The position numbers were made by a program, and so were the translations under genes. Shown in pieces: positions 1 to 9,407 of a DNA stretch of 38,719 nucleotides. The notes under the pieces are model-generated. The model was not told the origin of the DNA and ran no database searches. It saw only the letters and a list, made by a program, of their open reading frames with translations. Origin of the DNA: CAINVV01 sp036508555 (lineage in GTDB: Bacteria > Bacteroidota > Bacteroidia > Bacteroidales > Prolixibacteraceae); the NCBI GenBank assembly GCA_036508555.1, contig DATCHD010000060.1, positions 1 through 38,719 on the forward strand, written 5' to 3'. Numbering within the stretch: the stretch's first letter is position 1; the number at the start of each line of letters is the position of its first letter.

Positions 1-2712
1 GAGCTTTTCAAACATGCGGTAAAAGAAGCCGAACGACTTGGTATTTCCCTGATCCTGGGTTCCGGTCCGGGCTGGGCTGGCAGTGGCGGACCGTGGGTAG
101 AACCTGAACAGTCTATGCGGCACCTGGTTTCGGCAGATACGCTGGTCAGTGGACCCATTCGTTTTAATGGTCGACTAACAAAACCTCCACCCAAGAAACC
201 CTATTTTGGATACGGTACGCTCACCGATTCTCTCCGCAAAAAATGGGAAAATTATTACCATGATGTCGCAGTATTGGCCTATCCTACCCCCTCCAAAATC
301 TCCTTAATTCCTGATATTGAGGAGAAAGCACTTTATTACCGTGCTCCGTTTTCATCCACAAAAGGAGTGAAGGCCTTTCTGCCTGCTCCGGTTGTTTACC
401 CTAAATCGGCAATTGGATCGATCGTCCCGAAAGACAGTATCCTCGATATCAGCAAGTATTTAAGACAAGATGGGATCCTCGACTGGAAAGTCCCGCAAGG
501 AAACTGGACCATCCGGCGCCTGGGATTACGAAACAACGGTGCGGTAACACGGCCCGCGCCCCAGCCCGGACTCGGTTTCGAATGTGACAAGATGGATACG
601 GTGGCCTTTAATTCTCATTTCCAGGCATTTATGGGTAAACTATTACAAAAGACGGGTGCAAAAGATTCAAAGTCTTCGGGAGGCTGGAAAATGATCCACA
701 TCGACAGTTGGGAAATGGGAGCCCAAAACTGGTCGGATCATTTCAGAGAGGAATTTCAGCAAAGGCGCAAATATGATCTGCTTTCCTATCTGCCAACTTA
801 TTCCGGAACCGTCGTGGGTTCACGCGAAATCAGCGAACGATTCCTATGGGATGTCCGCAAAACAGCCCAAGAGCTTGTGGTTGAGAACCATGCAGAACAT
901 TTTAAAACGCTCGGAAAAAGGAGTGGCCTCAGGCTGTCGATCGAGCCTTATGATATGAACCCTACAGCCGACCTTGAGCTGGGAGCCGTGGCTGATGTGC
1001 CGATGTGCGAATTCTGGAGTAAAAATTATGGCTACAATACTTCCTTTAGCTGCATCGAAGCTACTTCCATTGCCCACGTCCTCGGAAAACCGGTTGTGCA
1101 GGCCGAAGCCTTCACTGCCGAGAAATCGGAAGGGTGGAAGCTTTATCCGGGAGCCATTAAAGACCAGGGCGACTGGGCCTTTGCTACTGGAATCAACAAA
1201 TTTTTTTACCACACATTTGCCCACCAGCCGCTCGACGATAAGCTGAAACCGGGAATGACGATGGGTCCTTACGGCGTACACTGGGACCGCAACCAGACCT
1301 GGTGGCCGATGTCCAATGCTTACCACACCTATATCGCCCGCTGTTCCTACCTGCTCCAGCAGGGAAAAACGGTGGCCGACCTGCTCTATCTGACGCCGGA
1401 AGGCGCCCCGCATGTTTTCCGACCGCCGCTTTCTGCCATGACCGGTAACGATACCCTCCCCGATCGCAAAGGATATAATTTCGATGGCTGCTCTCCGGGA
1501 ATGCTCGCAAAAGCTACCGTGAAAGATCATAAAATATGTTTTCCTAACGGAGGAAGTTACAGTTTGCTGGTTTTACCGCTGATAGAAACGATGACTCCTG
1601 AGATGCTGAAAAAAATAGCATCGCTGGTGTATGAGGGTGCCTATATCGTTGGGATTCCTCCCAAAAAATCTCCTAGTCTGGTCAACTTCCCGGCCTGCGA
1701 TAAAGAAATTTCTGACATAGCCTTAAAGATGTGGAAAAGTTATGCCCTGGAGAGAAAAAGCCAGGCATTAACTTATGGTTCCGGCCAGATTTTTCGGGGG
1801 GACGACTTCACGGCTGTGGATTCCACCAGACCTTATCCGTCTTATGAAAGTACGGCTGCGCTGTTGAAAAAGATCAAGGTGAAAGAGGATTTCACTTCTG
1901 ATGGTCCTGTCAGATATACCCACCGGACTTTGAACAATCTGGATATTTATTTCGTGGCGAACCGTACCGGCCAAATGATTCAGGCGACCTGCAATTTTCG
2001 AGCAGGTAATGGAACGCCGGAACTCTGGGATCCGCTGACTGGCACGACCCGTGCGCTGACCAGCTATTCTCAGCAAGAGGGAATCACCTCTGTTACGATG
2101 CAGTTTGATTCGCATCAAAGCTATTTTGTTGTTTTCAATCATGAAAAGCAGTCTGCATCCGCTGTAAATGTTAGCCAAAAGAACTTTCCCGACAAGAAAA
2201 TACTCCTAAACCTTGACGGTCCCTGGAAACTATCGTTCGATCCTAAATGGGGAGGGCCCTCCGAAGTTGTATTTGAGAAACTCACGGATTGGACCCTACG
2301 ACCCGAGGCGGGAATAAAATATTACTCAGGCACAGCAGTTTATCATAAAACATTTACCCTTTCCAAAGATCAACTTTCCGTCTCAGGCTCCATTTTTATC
2401 GATTTGGGAGAAGTGAACTGCATGGCGCAAGTGAGTCTCAACGGTACGGATCTCGGAACACTTTGGACTGCCCCCTGGAGCCTTGATCTAACAAAGACCG
2501 TAAAAGAAGGATCTAATGATTTAAATATCAAGGTAGTAAACCTGTGGCCAAACCGGCTGATCGGCGATGAGCAGTTTGCCAATGACGGCATCAGCCCCCG
2601 CAACTCACAACGCACAACATTTTCTTCCTATAGTTTCTATAAAAACGATTCTCCATTGCTGAAGTCCGGACTACTCGGACCGCTGAGAATCATCAATATT
2701 TCCAACAAATAA
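1..2712 (+). CDS. GH106-like alpha-L-rhamnosidase, 5' end missing
   Basis: The frame is open from the first base, so the N-terminus, and any signal peptide, lies outside the window; an internal Met at 115 is not the start. The piece begins within a motif typical of the GH106 barrel (GSGPGWAGSGGPWVEPEQSM). It continues with HIDSWEMGAQNW followed by FREEFQQRRKYDLLSYLP, both characteristic of GH106-type enzymes. The last ~170 residues form a GH2-like sugar-binding beta-sandwich (LDGPWKLSFDPKWGG) and end with NLWPNRLIGDEQ, common at the C-terminus of this family. GH106 enzymes release L-rhamnose from pectic rhamnogalacturonans and other rhamnosides; the exact substrate here cannot be read. The next gene starts 8 bp downstream and has a related fold, so the two are probably one operon, perhaps a polysaccharide utilisation locus extending to the left. 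Family call is strong, activity inferred. Confidence 0.85.
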   Translation, partial: ELFKHAVKEAERLGISLILGSGPGWAGSGGPWVEPEQSMRHLVSADTLVSGPIRFNGRLTKPPPKKPYFGYGTLTDSLRKKWENYYHDVAVLAYPTPSKISLIPDIEEKALYYRAPFSSTKGVKAFLPAPVVYPKSAIGSIVPKDSILDISKYLRQDGILDWKVPQGNWTIRRLGLRNNGAVTRPAPQPGLGFECDKMDTVAFNSHFQAFMGKLLQKTGAKDSKSSGGWKMIHIDSWEMGAQNWSDHFREEFQQRRKYDLLSYLPTYSGTVVGSREISERFLWDVRKTAQELVVENHAEHFKTLGKRSGLRLSIEPYDMNPTADLELGAVADVPMCEFWSKNYGYNTSFSCIEATSIAHVLGKPVVQAEAFTAEKSEGWKLYPGAIKDQGDWAFATGINKFFYHTFAHQPLDDKLKPGMTMGPYGVHWDRNQTWWPMSNAYHTYIARCSYLLQQGKTVADLLYLTPEGAPHVFRPPLSAMTGNDTLPDRKGYNFDGCSPGMLAKATVKDHKICFPNGGSYSLLVLPLIETMTPEMLKKIASLVYEGAYIVGIPPKKSPSLVNFPACDKEISDIALKMWKSYALERKSQALTYGSGQIFRGDDFTAVDSTRPYPSYESTAALLKKIKVKEDFTSDGPVRYTHRTLNNLDIYFVANRTGQMIQATCNFRAGNGTPELWDPLTGTTRALTSYSQQEGITSVTMQFDSHQSYFVVFNHEKQSASAVNVSQKNFPDKKILLNLDGPWKLSFDPKWGGPSEVVFEKLTDWTLRPEAGIKYYSGTAVYHKTFTLSKDQLSVSGSIFIDLGEVNCMAQVSLNGTDLGTLWTAPWSLDLTKTVKEGSNDLNIKVVNLWPNRLIGDEQFANDGISPRNSQRTTFSSYSFYKNDSPLLKSGLLGPLRIINISNK

Positions 2713-2720
2713 CTACCACC

Positions 2721-5700
2721 ATGAACCAAAATGTACCGCTTAGAAACACGCTGACAATCTTCCTCGGATTAGGCATTTTTTTTCTTGCCGGATGCAACCA
2801 GGAACAAAAAAAGGAAGTCAGCAAGATCAATGATTTTGCATCCCTTGAATCAAAACTTGTAGATCCGCCGGCTGAATACCGCAGTGCCCCGCTCTGGAAC
2901 TGGAACGATCAAATCACGGAAGAGGGTATTGATTTTCAGATGAAAAAATTCAAAGAAGGCGGTCTTGGCGGTATTTTCGTGCACCCGCGACCCGGTCTGG
3001 TGACAGAATACCTCTCGGAGGACTGGAATCATCTCTTTGATTATACTGTTAAAAAGGGGAAAGAGCTGGGAATGAAGGTTTGGATTTATGACGAGAATAG
3101 TTATCCAAGTGGTTTTGCAGGCGGTCATGTGCCGGCCGAAATGCCTGATTCCTATAATCATGGAAGCGGATTAAGCTGGAAAATACAAGATACACTGAAA
3201 ACGGATACAACACATTACGAGGCAGTTCTTAAGCTTGAAAATAATGAGTTTAAGGAGATATCCGCTAACCTGAAAGAGGAACAAGGCCGGATTGGCAAAT
3301 ACTATCTTTTCACCAAAACATTCGCCCAAAAAGGCTACTGGATGGGGAACTTTCCTTATGTGGATCTTCTCTACAAAGGTGTGACGCAAAAATTCATGGA
3401 GATCACCATGAGAGGATATGAAAAATACAACAAGGCTGACTTTGGAAATACGCTGCCCGGTATTTTTACCGACGAACCAAATCTGGAGGCAGCGCTCGAT
3501 GCAAGAAAGTCTATCCGCTGGACTCCTGATATTTACGATGAATTTCAGAAGCGCTGGGGATATGATTTAAAGGTTAATCTACCGTCGTTGGTGGATGAAA
3601 CTGGCAACTGGAAAAAGGCTCGCCACGATTATTATACCATCCTGCTTGAGATGTTCATCGACCGCTGGGCCAAACCCTGGTCTAAATACTGCGAAGATAA
3701 TAACCTGGCATGGACGGGTCACTACTGGGAGCATGGGTGGCCTAAACCCACTGATGGCATGGACGAAGCGGCATTTTACATCTATCACCAGCAGCCCGGG
3801 GTCGATATGCTTGGAAATACGTATACCCCGGGGGGTCAGGGCGGACAATTTGGAAATACCCGGGCCATCCGTGAACTGCATAGCGCGGCCAATCAGGCAG
3901 GGCACAACCGGATGCTGAGTGAGACCTACGGTGGGGCAGGTTGGGATATCAATTTTGCCAATTTCAAGAGGCTGGTCGACTGGGAAGTTGTACTGGGCGT
4001 CAATTTTGTAAACCAGCACCTCTCCTATTTCACCATCAAGGGCGCGCGCAAATTCGATTATCCACCAAGCTTTTCTTACCATGAACCCTGGTGGGAAAAT
4101 TACAAACCGATGGGCGACTACATCGGCCGCATTTCAATGGCCATGTCTTCAGGCGAACAAATTAACGAAACACTTGTCCTTCAGCCTAATACATCAGCAT
4201 GGAGTTACTTCTCCCGTAAAGTTTACAACGCAACGATTGATACCATCCAGCAAAATTTCAAACGGTTTATCTTTCAGCTGGAAAGAGCTCATTATGAATA
4301 TGACCTCGGTTCAGAGTTGGTTTTACGCACCATTGGTTCGGTGAACAATGGCAAACTGGTAGTCGGCCAACGCACCTATAACCTGGTCGTCATCCCCTCC
4401 ACCATGGAAAATCTTGATCAGAATACCTACAAACTTTTGAAGGATTACCTGCTTCAGGGTGGTAAGATTCTTTCCTTTACCAGGAAAATCCCAAGGGTAG
4501 ATGGTGTCGACAGCAAACAAAATGACGAGCTGATGACTGCCTTCACCAAACAATGGATTTATGCCAACACACCTGTGGATGATAAGGCTAGAGCCGTATT
4601 GTTGGATCCAGATTTTGACATTAATGAAACCCTCCCTTTGACGGGTGAACTGTACCACCAGCGACGGATTCTAAAGGACGGTGAACTGCTCTTTTTTGTT
4701 AACACGGATTCCACGCAAACAGTCTCAGCTACCATCACAGCGAATGGCAAAAGTCTGATAAAGATGGATCTCGAGAATGGAAAATGTGATTTGGTTCCGG
4801 TAAAATCTGAAAATGGGCAGATTATTTTTGATCTCTCGTTGTATCCTGTCGGCAGCGCATTGTATTTCCTTACCAAAACCAATGCATCGGCAGTCGCGGC
4901 AGCTGAAAAGTTAAAAACAGCTGTAGCTACTCCCGAAAGTAATGGAGTGGTACAAAATATCGTTGCTGAGAAGACGGAAACTTCCGTTAATCAACAGTCA
5001 GATAATGTCCTGGTTCTGGATTATGTCGATTTGAAAGGTAAAAAGCTAGACCTGAAAGAGATCTATTTCATGAAAGCGATGAGGATGTTATTTGACAGCA
5101 GTGGATTCAAGATGGGCAATCCCTGGCAGCATAAGATTCAATACAAGCAGGATTACCTGGCCCTGGATACCTTTAAGACAGGCTCTGGATTTGAAGTGAC
5201 CTATCACTTTAATGTTGCAGGGAAAGCAGATCTGAAAGCATTATCCTCCTTGGATGTGGTAATCGAAAGACCTGAAATATGGGATTTGTACCTTAATGGT
5301 ATGAAGCTTTCCAAAACTGACAAATGGTGGATTGACCGTGATTTCTTCCGATTCCCGGTAGGGGAGAATTTAAAACCAGGCGCCAACATCCTGACCCTCA
5401 AAGCTGGGAAAATGTCTGTTCATGCGGAAATCATGCCTGCTTACCTGGTAGGAAATTTTAAACTAAATCCACTGAAACAGGGGTTTGAAATCACCAACGG
5501 AAAGTTATCTTCCTTAGGATCATGGAAATCTCAGGGTTTCCCATTTTATGGACAAAAAGTCTTGTATACCCAGAAATATTCCTCGCTGCAGAACGGTAAA
5601 AAATACCTTGTCAGACTGAATAACTGGAAGGGAACGATGGCTGTTGTCTATGTGAACGGAGAGAAGGCCGGCCTGATTACGATTCCGCCTTATGAACTTG

Positions 5701-5921
5701 AATTACCCGCGACACTGAAAGCCGGCGAAAATTCGATAGGCGTGGAAGTGATCGGAAGTCTCAAGAATACTTTTGGATTCTTTTACAAAAGCAGTTTAAA
5801 CAGATGGATCATTGGACCAGGCGACTGGGATACTGCTCCGGGTGTTTTACCGGCATTCAGCCAGTATTTTCTGCCGGACTACGGACTTTTCGAACCATTT
5901 GCTGTCGTGTCATTAAACTAA
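2721..5921 (+). CDS. GH106-like glycoside hydrolase lipoprotein
   Basis: The 1066-residue protein starts with a lipoprotein signal peptide: a hydrophobic stretch of about 15 residues ends in the lipobox LAGC, with Cys at residue 25. It is therefore probably anchored to a membrane, possibly at the cell surface. The N-terminal region has the GH106-like pattern APLWNWNDQI, then GGIFVHPRPGL, then IYDENSYPSGFAGG, and GIFTDEPNLEA further on. The C-terminal ~350 residues look like two beta-sandwich, GH2-like carbohydrate-binding segments (LNGMKLSKTDKWWIDRD and YVNGEKAGLI). Length fits large GH106 proteins. It follows the previous hydrolase by 8 bp and is likely co-transcribed. The two are only distantly alike, so they may act on different linkages of the same rhamnose-containing glycan. 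Catalytic residues were not assigned. Confidence 0.8.
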   Translation: MNQNVPLRNTLTIFLGLGIFFLAGCNQEQKKEVSKINDFASLESKLVDPPAEYRSAPLWNWNDQITEEGIDFQMKKFKEGGLGGIFVHPRPGLVTEYLSEDWNHLFDYTVKKGKELGMKVWIYDENSYPSGFAGGHVPAEMPDSYNHGSGLSWKIQDTLKTDTTHYEAVLKLENNEFKEISANLKEEQGRIGKYYLFTKTFAQKGYWMGNFPYVDLLYKGVTQKFMEITMRGYEKYNKADFGNTLPGIFTDEPNLEAALDARKSIRWTPDIYDEFQKRWGYDLKVNLPSLVDETGNWKKARHDYYTILLEMFIDRWAKPWSKYCEDNNLAWTGHYWEHGWPKPTDGMDEAAFYIYHQQPGVDMLGNTYTPGGQGGQFGNTRAIRELHSAANQAGHNRMLSETYGGAGWDINFANFKRLVDWEVVLGVNFVNQHLSYFTIKGARKFDYPPSFSYHEPWWENYKPMGDYIGRISMAMSSGEQINETLVLQPNTSAWSYFSRKVYNATIDTIQQNFKRFIFQLERAHYEYDLGSELVLRTIGSVNNGKLVVGQRTYNLVVIPSTMENLDQNTYKLLKDYLLQGGKILSFTRKIPRVDGVDSKQNDELMTAFTKQWIYANTPVDDKARAVLLDPDFDINETLPLTGELYHQRRILKDGELLFFVNTDSTQTVSATITANGKSLIKMDLENGKCDLVPVKSENGQIIFDLSLYPVGSALYFLTKTNASAVAAAEKLKTAVATPESNGVVQNIVAEKTETSVNQQSDNVLVLDYVDLKGKKLDLKEIYFMKAMRMLFDSSGFKMGNPWQHKIQYKQDYLALDTFKTGSGFEVTYHFNVAGKADLKALSSLDVVIERPEIWDLYLNGMKLSKTDKWWIDRDFFRFPVGENLKPGANILTLKAGKMSVHAEIMPAYLVGNFKLNPLKQGFEITNGKLSSLGSWKSQGFPFYGQKVLYTQKYSSLQNGKKYLVRLNNWKGTMAVVYVNGEKAGLITIPPYELELPATLKAGENSIGVEVIGSLKNTFGFFYKSSLNRWIIGPGDWDTAPGVLPAFSQYFLPDYGLFEPFAVVSLN

Positions 5922-5961
5922 TCTTTCCATGAAAAGGTATTGCGGGCGTCAATGAAATAAA

Positions 5962-6552
5962 CTATTTCCGGAGGTATGCCGGCAGGTAATCCATCAGTTT
6001 ACCTGGTTCGATGTGCAGGACTTGCATTCCCAGTTTTGCTGCCGCATCTGTATTCAACTTAAGGTCATCGACAAACAAGGTGCTTTCAGGTTTTAGGTTT
6101 GCGTGAGTTAAAACGCTAACATAAGCTTGAGTATCGGGTTTCCTGAATCCAATTTCGTTAGAAAAATAGGCTTTTACAAACAAGTCATCAAAGTCATATC
6201 CAAATTTGGAATAAAAGATGTCCTTAAATCTTTTGACATGCAATTCATTGGTGTTGCTCAGGAGGTAAAGTTTGTACTGTGGCTTTAGGCTTTCAACATA
6301 TTCCAGAATTTGGGAGGGAAAATCTACCAGCATGGCATTCCAGGCCTGATCTATTTCTTCATCTGAGACCTTCCCCGGAAGGACTTTTCTGATATTTTCC
6401 CTGAATTGGTCAGGATTATCTTTACCAACTTCTACATTTTCGAAAACAGGATATCCGCTCCCCCAACCCAGTCGTGTAAAGGCTTCGGCGGTTTTATTCA
6501 CGTCAATAGTCAGGAGAACTCCACCCAGGTCAAAAAGGATATTTTCAATCAT
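5962..6552 (-). CDS. HAD-superfamily phosphatase (HAD-IA type)
   Basis: This encodes a 196-residue soluble hydrolase with the HAD motifs in order: FDLGGVLLTID (motif I, nucleophile Asp), LLSNTNELH (motif II), GFRKPDTQAY (motif III Lys) and LFVDDLKLN (motif IV acidic pair). The helical cap between motifs I and II fits subfamily IA, the group of YihX-type sugar-phosphate phosphatases and haloacid dehalogenases. I place the start at the ATG at 6552 because it overlaps the ispG stop in an ATGA, a usual translational-coupling arrangement; an alternative ATG at 6570 would add six residues. It is co-transcribed with ispG. The substrate is unknown; a housekeeping role on a phosphorylated metabolite is the most that can be inferred. 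Confidence 0.88.
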   Translation of the reverse strand: MIENILFDLGGVLLTIDVNKTAEAFTRLGWGSGYPVFENVEVGKDNPDQFRENIRKVLPGKVSDEEIDQAWNAMLVDFPSQILEYVESLKPQYKLYLLSNTNELHVKRFKDIFYSKFGYDFDDLFVKAYFSNEIGFRKPDTQAYVSVLTHANLKPESTLFVDDLKLNTDAAAKLGMQVLHIEPGKLMDYLPAYLRK

Positions 6553-8414
6553 TTCCGGGGTTCTTTCCATTCACCATAATCTTTAATTAGCTTCTTAAGC
6601 TCTTCAACAGCCTGATCTGCTGCAACATGTCGCTTAATCAATTTCTGGCCTTTGTACAAGTTGATTCTTCCCTTACCCGATCCAACGAAGCCGTAATCTA
6701 CATCGCCCATCTCACCTGGACCATTGACGACGCATCCCATCACGCCGATCTTGAGGTTTTTGAGATGGCTAAAATTTCTTTTTATTTCGGCTACTGTATC
6801 GCGGAGGTCGAAAAGGGTTCTACCGCAACCAGGACAAGATATAAATTCTGTCTTGGTAACCCTCATCCGGCTGGCCTGAAGAATACCAAAAGAGAGGTTT
6901 TTCAGTTCGTTGTAACCAATTTTACCTTCGCAGGAAAGTAAGATTCCATCTCCGTAGCCATCAATGAATAGTCCGCCGAGATCGGTACAGGCTCTAAGCA
7001 GCAATTCTTCGTAATTGTTTTTTGAATAAGAACGATGGAGGATAACCGGTATTTTACAGATATGCGCATCCAGTTCCATGAAAAAAGCGCGCATCTCCGC
7101 AAAACTATTCAGGTTATTGCTCTCCATGATCATAACCATTTTACGCTCCCGCTTCAGTTTTTCGAGGGTCTCAGGATTATGTTCCTTGAAGCGGTCGTAT
7201 TCGGATTTGTTGACACGTACGAATCGCATCTGATTGGAATAGAAATCGTTGTATAAATAATCCTCAAGCGTTAGGATAGGATATTCTTTACCATAGCGGT
7301 CGAAGACAGACTTTCCATCGTAAAAATAGTCCGGTTCAGTTCCAGAACTGATGGTCTTAATTTCGTCCAGACTGTACTTGTTAAGATCGGCAATCACGAC
7401 TACTGGTTTCTTGCCGCCGATATCATTGACCGGCCTGTTCGATCTTCGCTCATATTCAAATGGGTTGGTCTGGGCCACAAGAGGTGCAGTAATATGGGCA
7501 TGATTTTCACGGTCCCTGAATATATCGACCAGCTTTCGGGCAAAAGGTATCTCTTCGGCAGGATCTTCCGTTAGGGAGACCCGAACCGTATCCCCAATTC
7601 CGTCAGCGAACAAAGCTCCCGATCCGACTGCTGATTTGATGCGGCCATCTTCGCCTTCTCCTGCTTCTGTGACACCGATGTGGAAAGGATAATTCATCTC
7701 TTCGAGCCGCATCCGGTAGTTCATCAGACGGACGGTATATACCATGGTTCTGGTGTTGCTCGACTTAATGGATATGACAATATTATGATAATCTTCTGTC
7801 TTGCAAATCCTTAGAAATTCCATAACCGATTCGACTATTCCGGCGGGAGTATCCCCATATCTGCTCATGATCCTGTCTGATAGTGAACCCTGATTAGCAC
7901 CAATTCTTAAGGCAGTTCCACGTGATTTACACTCACGGATAAACGGCACGAAACGCTCCTCAATTTTCTTAAGTTCGAGACGGTAATCTTCATCCGTATA
8001 ATTTACTTTCACGAATACGGCTCTCTTATCATAAAAATTCCCAGGATTGATTCTGACCTTGGCTACGTGGTGAATGGCAATTTCAGCGGCTGCCGGATTA
8101 AAATGAATATCAGCGCACAGTGGCTGGTGGTAACCTAATCGATCGAGTTCACTACGGATATTTTTGAGGTTTTCCGCCTCTCTGATTCCTTGCACGGTAA
8201 CCCTAACGAGATCTGCTCCAGCATCTACAATCCTAATGATCTGGTTGACAGTGGCTTTCGTGTCATTGGTGTCGGTATCTGTCATTGATTGAATCAGAAC
8301 AGGTTCACAGCCTCCTAACTGGAGGGAACCAATTCTGACTTTTGTCGTCATCTGTCTTTTGTATTGCAAAAGATTTTCGACGTAACTAAAATTTTGATTC
8401 ATCATTCTATACAA
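6549..8414 (-). CDS. ispG: 4-hydroxy-3-methylbut-2-enyl diphosphate synthase IspG, large form
   Basis: IspG reduces MEcPP to HMBPP in the non-mevalonate isoprenoid pathway, using a 4Fe-4S cluster. The N-terminal TIM barrel is visible in VRIGSLQLGGCEPVLIQSMT and ADIHFNPAAAEIAI. The C-terminal cluster domain carries FISCPGCGRTLFDL and GVMGCVVNGPGEMGDVDYG, which supply the three Cys ligands. At 621 residues it is the long type, with an inserted domain between barrel and cluster domain, usual in Bacteroidota, Chlamydia and plants; shorter proteobacterial forms have about 370. The start could be 8414, 8405 or 8402, all downstream of a TAnnTTTG element at 8435-8442. The HAD gene overlaps its stop by 4 nt. 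Confidence 0.96.
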   Translation of the reverse strand: MYRMMNQNFSYVENLLQYKRQMTTKVRIGSLQLGGCEPVLIQSMTDTDTNDTKATVNQIIRIVDAGADLVRVTVQGIREAENLKNIRSELDRLGYHQPLCADIHFNPAAAEIAIHHVAKVRINPGNFYDKRAVFVKVNYTDEDYRLELKKIEERFVPFIRECKSRGTALRIGANQGSLSDRIMSRYGDTPAGIVESVMEFLRICKTEDYHNIVISIKSSNTRTMVYTVRLMNYRMRLEEMNYPFHIGVTEAGEGEDGRIKSAVGSGALFADGIGDTVRVSLTEDPAEEIPFARKLVDIFRDRENHAHITAPLVAQTNPFEYERRSNRPVNDIGGKKPVVVIADLNKYSLDEIKTISSGTEPDYFYDGKSVFDRYGKEYPILTLEDYLYNDFYSNQMRFVRVNKSEYDRFKEHNPETLEKLKRERKMVMIMESNNLNSFAEMRAFFMELDAHICKIPVILHRSYSKNNYEELLLRACTDLGGLFIDGYGDGILLSCEGKIGYNELKNLSFGILQASRMRVTKTEFISCPGCGRTLFDLRDTVAEIKRNFSHLKNLKIGVMGCVVNGPGEMGDVDYGFVGSGKGRINLYKGQKLIKRHVAADQAVEELKKLIKDYGEWKEPRK

Positions 8415-8434
8415 AATCTTTACCGATGGCCAGA

Positions 8435-8442
8435 CAAATTTA
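8435..8442 (-). promoter_or_regulatory. ispG: Promoter -7 element for ispG (TAAATTTG)
   Basis: Read on the minus strand this is TAAATTTG, an exact match to the Bacteroidota -7 consensus TAnnTTTG. It lies about 20 nt upstream of the first possible ispG start. A TTG at the usual -33 spacing was not found, so the match rests on one element. Confidence 0.5.
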
Positions 8443-8457
8443 TCCTTTTATTTTGAA

Positions 8458-8465
8458 TAAATTTG
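8458..8465 (+). promoter_or_regulatory. Promoter -7 element for the ABC ATPase gene (TAAATTTG)
   Basis: TAAATTTG matches the Bacteroidota -7 consensus exactly and lies 18 nt upstream of the ATG at 8484. It faces away from the matching box for ispG, giving divergent promoters about 15 bp apart. A possible TTG start at 8463 lies inside this element, which argues for the ATG at 8484. No clear -33 TTG. Confidence 0.5.
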
Positions 8466-8483
8466 ATCCAAAATTGTAACAGC

Positions 8484-9389
8484 ATGTCTGTCATCTTTGA
8501 ATACGTTTCTAAATTCTACGGGAATCAGCCGGCATTGGATAATATCACTTTTTCAGTTGATTCGGGAACAATTCTGGGCATTCTCGGACCCAATGGCGCC
8601 GGAAAATCCACCCTGCTAAAAATCGTCGCGGGATATCTCAGACAATCTTCAGGGACGGTAAGAGTCAATAACCTGGAAGCCAATCCCGATGATCCTGCCT
8701 TCAAAAGGCAGATTGGCTACCTTCCTGAAAACAACCCCCTTTATACTGATCTGTATGTCAGGGAGTATCTTCAGCTGGTGGCTGGGCTGTACAAGATAAC
8801 GAACCGGAACAAACGGATCGGTGAGATGATTGAACTAACCGGACTAGGCTCGGAAATACACAAGAAAATAGGTGCCTTGTCGAAAGGATACCGTCAAAGA
8901 GTCGGACTTGCACAGGCACTGATACATGATCCTGCCCTGTTGATTCTCGATGAACCCACCGCTGCTCTGGATCCGGCACAGCTGGTTGAAATCCGCCAGA
9001 TGATCAGAAATATCAGCGCCAATAAGACGGTTCTGCTTTCCACCCACATCATGCAGGAGGTCGAGGCAATCTGCAACAAGGTGATGATCCTGAATCTGGG
9101 GAAAATCGTTGCCATGGAAACACCTGAAAAAATCAAGAAGATCTCTGTTCAACAAATGCGGAAAGTTGAGGTTGAATTTCGCGATCCAGTATCGACAAAA
9201 CTCATTGAGACCCTCGAAAATGTCATTAAGACGGAACGAATATCTGAAACTAAATACCTCGTTTACAGCTTGTCTGAGGAAATTCGAGCCGACTTGTTCA
9301 GGTTTGCAGTAAAAAACAAACTGACACTGCTGACACTTCATGAGCAGGAATCAACCATGGAAAAGAGTTTCCTTGAAATCATAAAATAA
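8484..9389 (+). CDS. ABC transporter ATP-binding protein, GldA-like
   Basis: This 301-residue protein is a complete ABC ATPase. Walker A is GPNGAGKST (residues 35-43), the signature is LSKGYRQR, Walker B is LLILDEPTAALD, and the H-loop is STHIM. The segment LDPAQLVEIRQMIRNI closely resembles that of GldA, the ATPase of the GldA-GldF-GldG gliding transporter, and the C-terminal ~80-residue extension is also typical of GldA-like and natA-like subunits. The membrane partners GldF and GldG are not next to it. The ATG at 8484 is preferred over an upstream TTG at 8463 because that TTG is part of a promoter element. It probably shares a transcript with the secreted phosphoesterase 18 bp downstream. 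GldA-like is a family statement; gliding is not shown. Confidence 0.88.
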   Translation: MSVIFEYVSKFYGNQPALDNITFSVDSGTILGILGPNGAGKSTLLKIVAGYLRQSSGTVRVNNLEANPDDPAFKRQIGYLPENNPLYTDLYVREYLQLVAGLYKITNRNKRIGEMIELTGLGSEIHKKIGALSKGYRQRVGLAQALIHDPALLILDEPTAALDPAQLVEIRQMIRNISANKTVLLSTHIMQEVEAICNKVMILNLGKIVAMETPEKIKKISVQQMRKVEVEFRDPVSTKLIETLENVIKTERISETKYLVYSLSEEIRADLFRFAVKNKLTLLTLHEQESTMEKSFLEIIK

Positions 9390-9407
9390 ACCAAAAAAAT
9401 ATTTACC

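Noticed and set aside
844..1530. 228-residue open frame on the minus strand
   Set aside because: It lies antisense inside the GH106 gene and has no recognisable family; composition follows the codon bias of the real gene.
8463..8465. TTG start for the ABC ATPase
   Set aside because: The TTG is part of the TAAATTTG promoter element; the ATG at 8484 gives a normal N-terminus.
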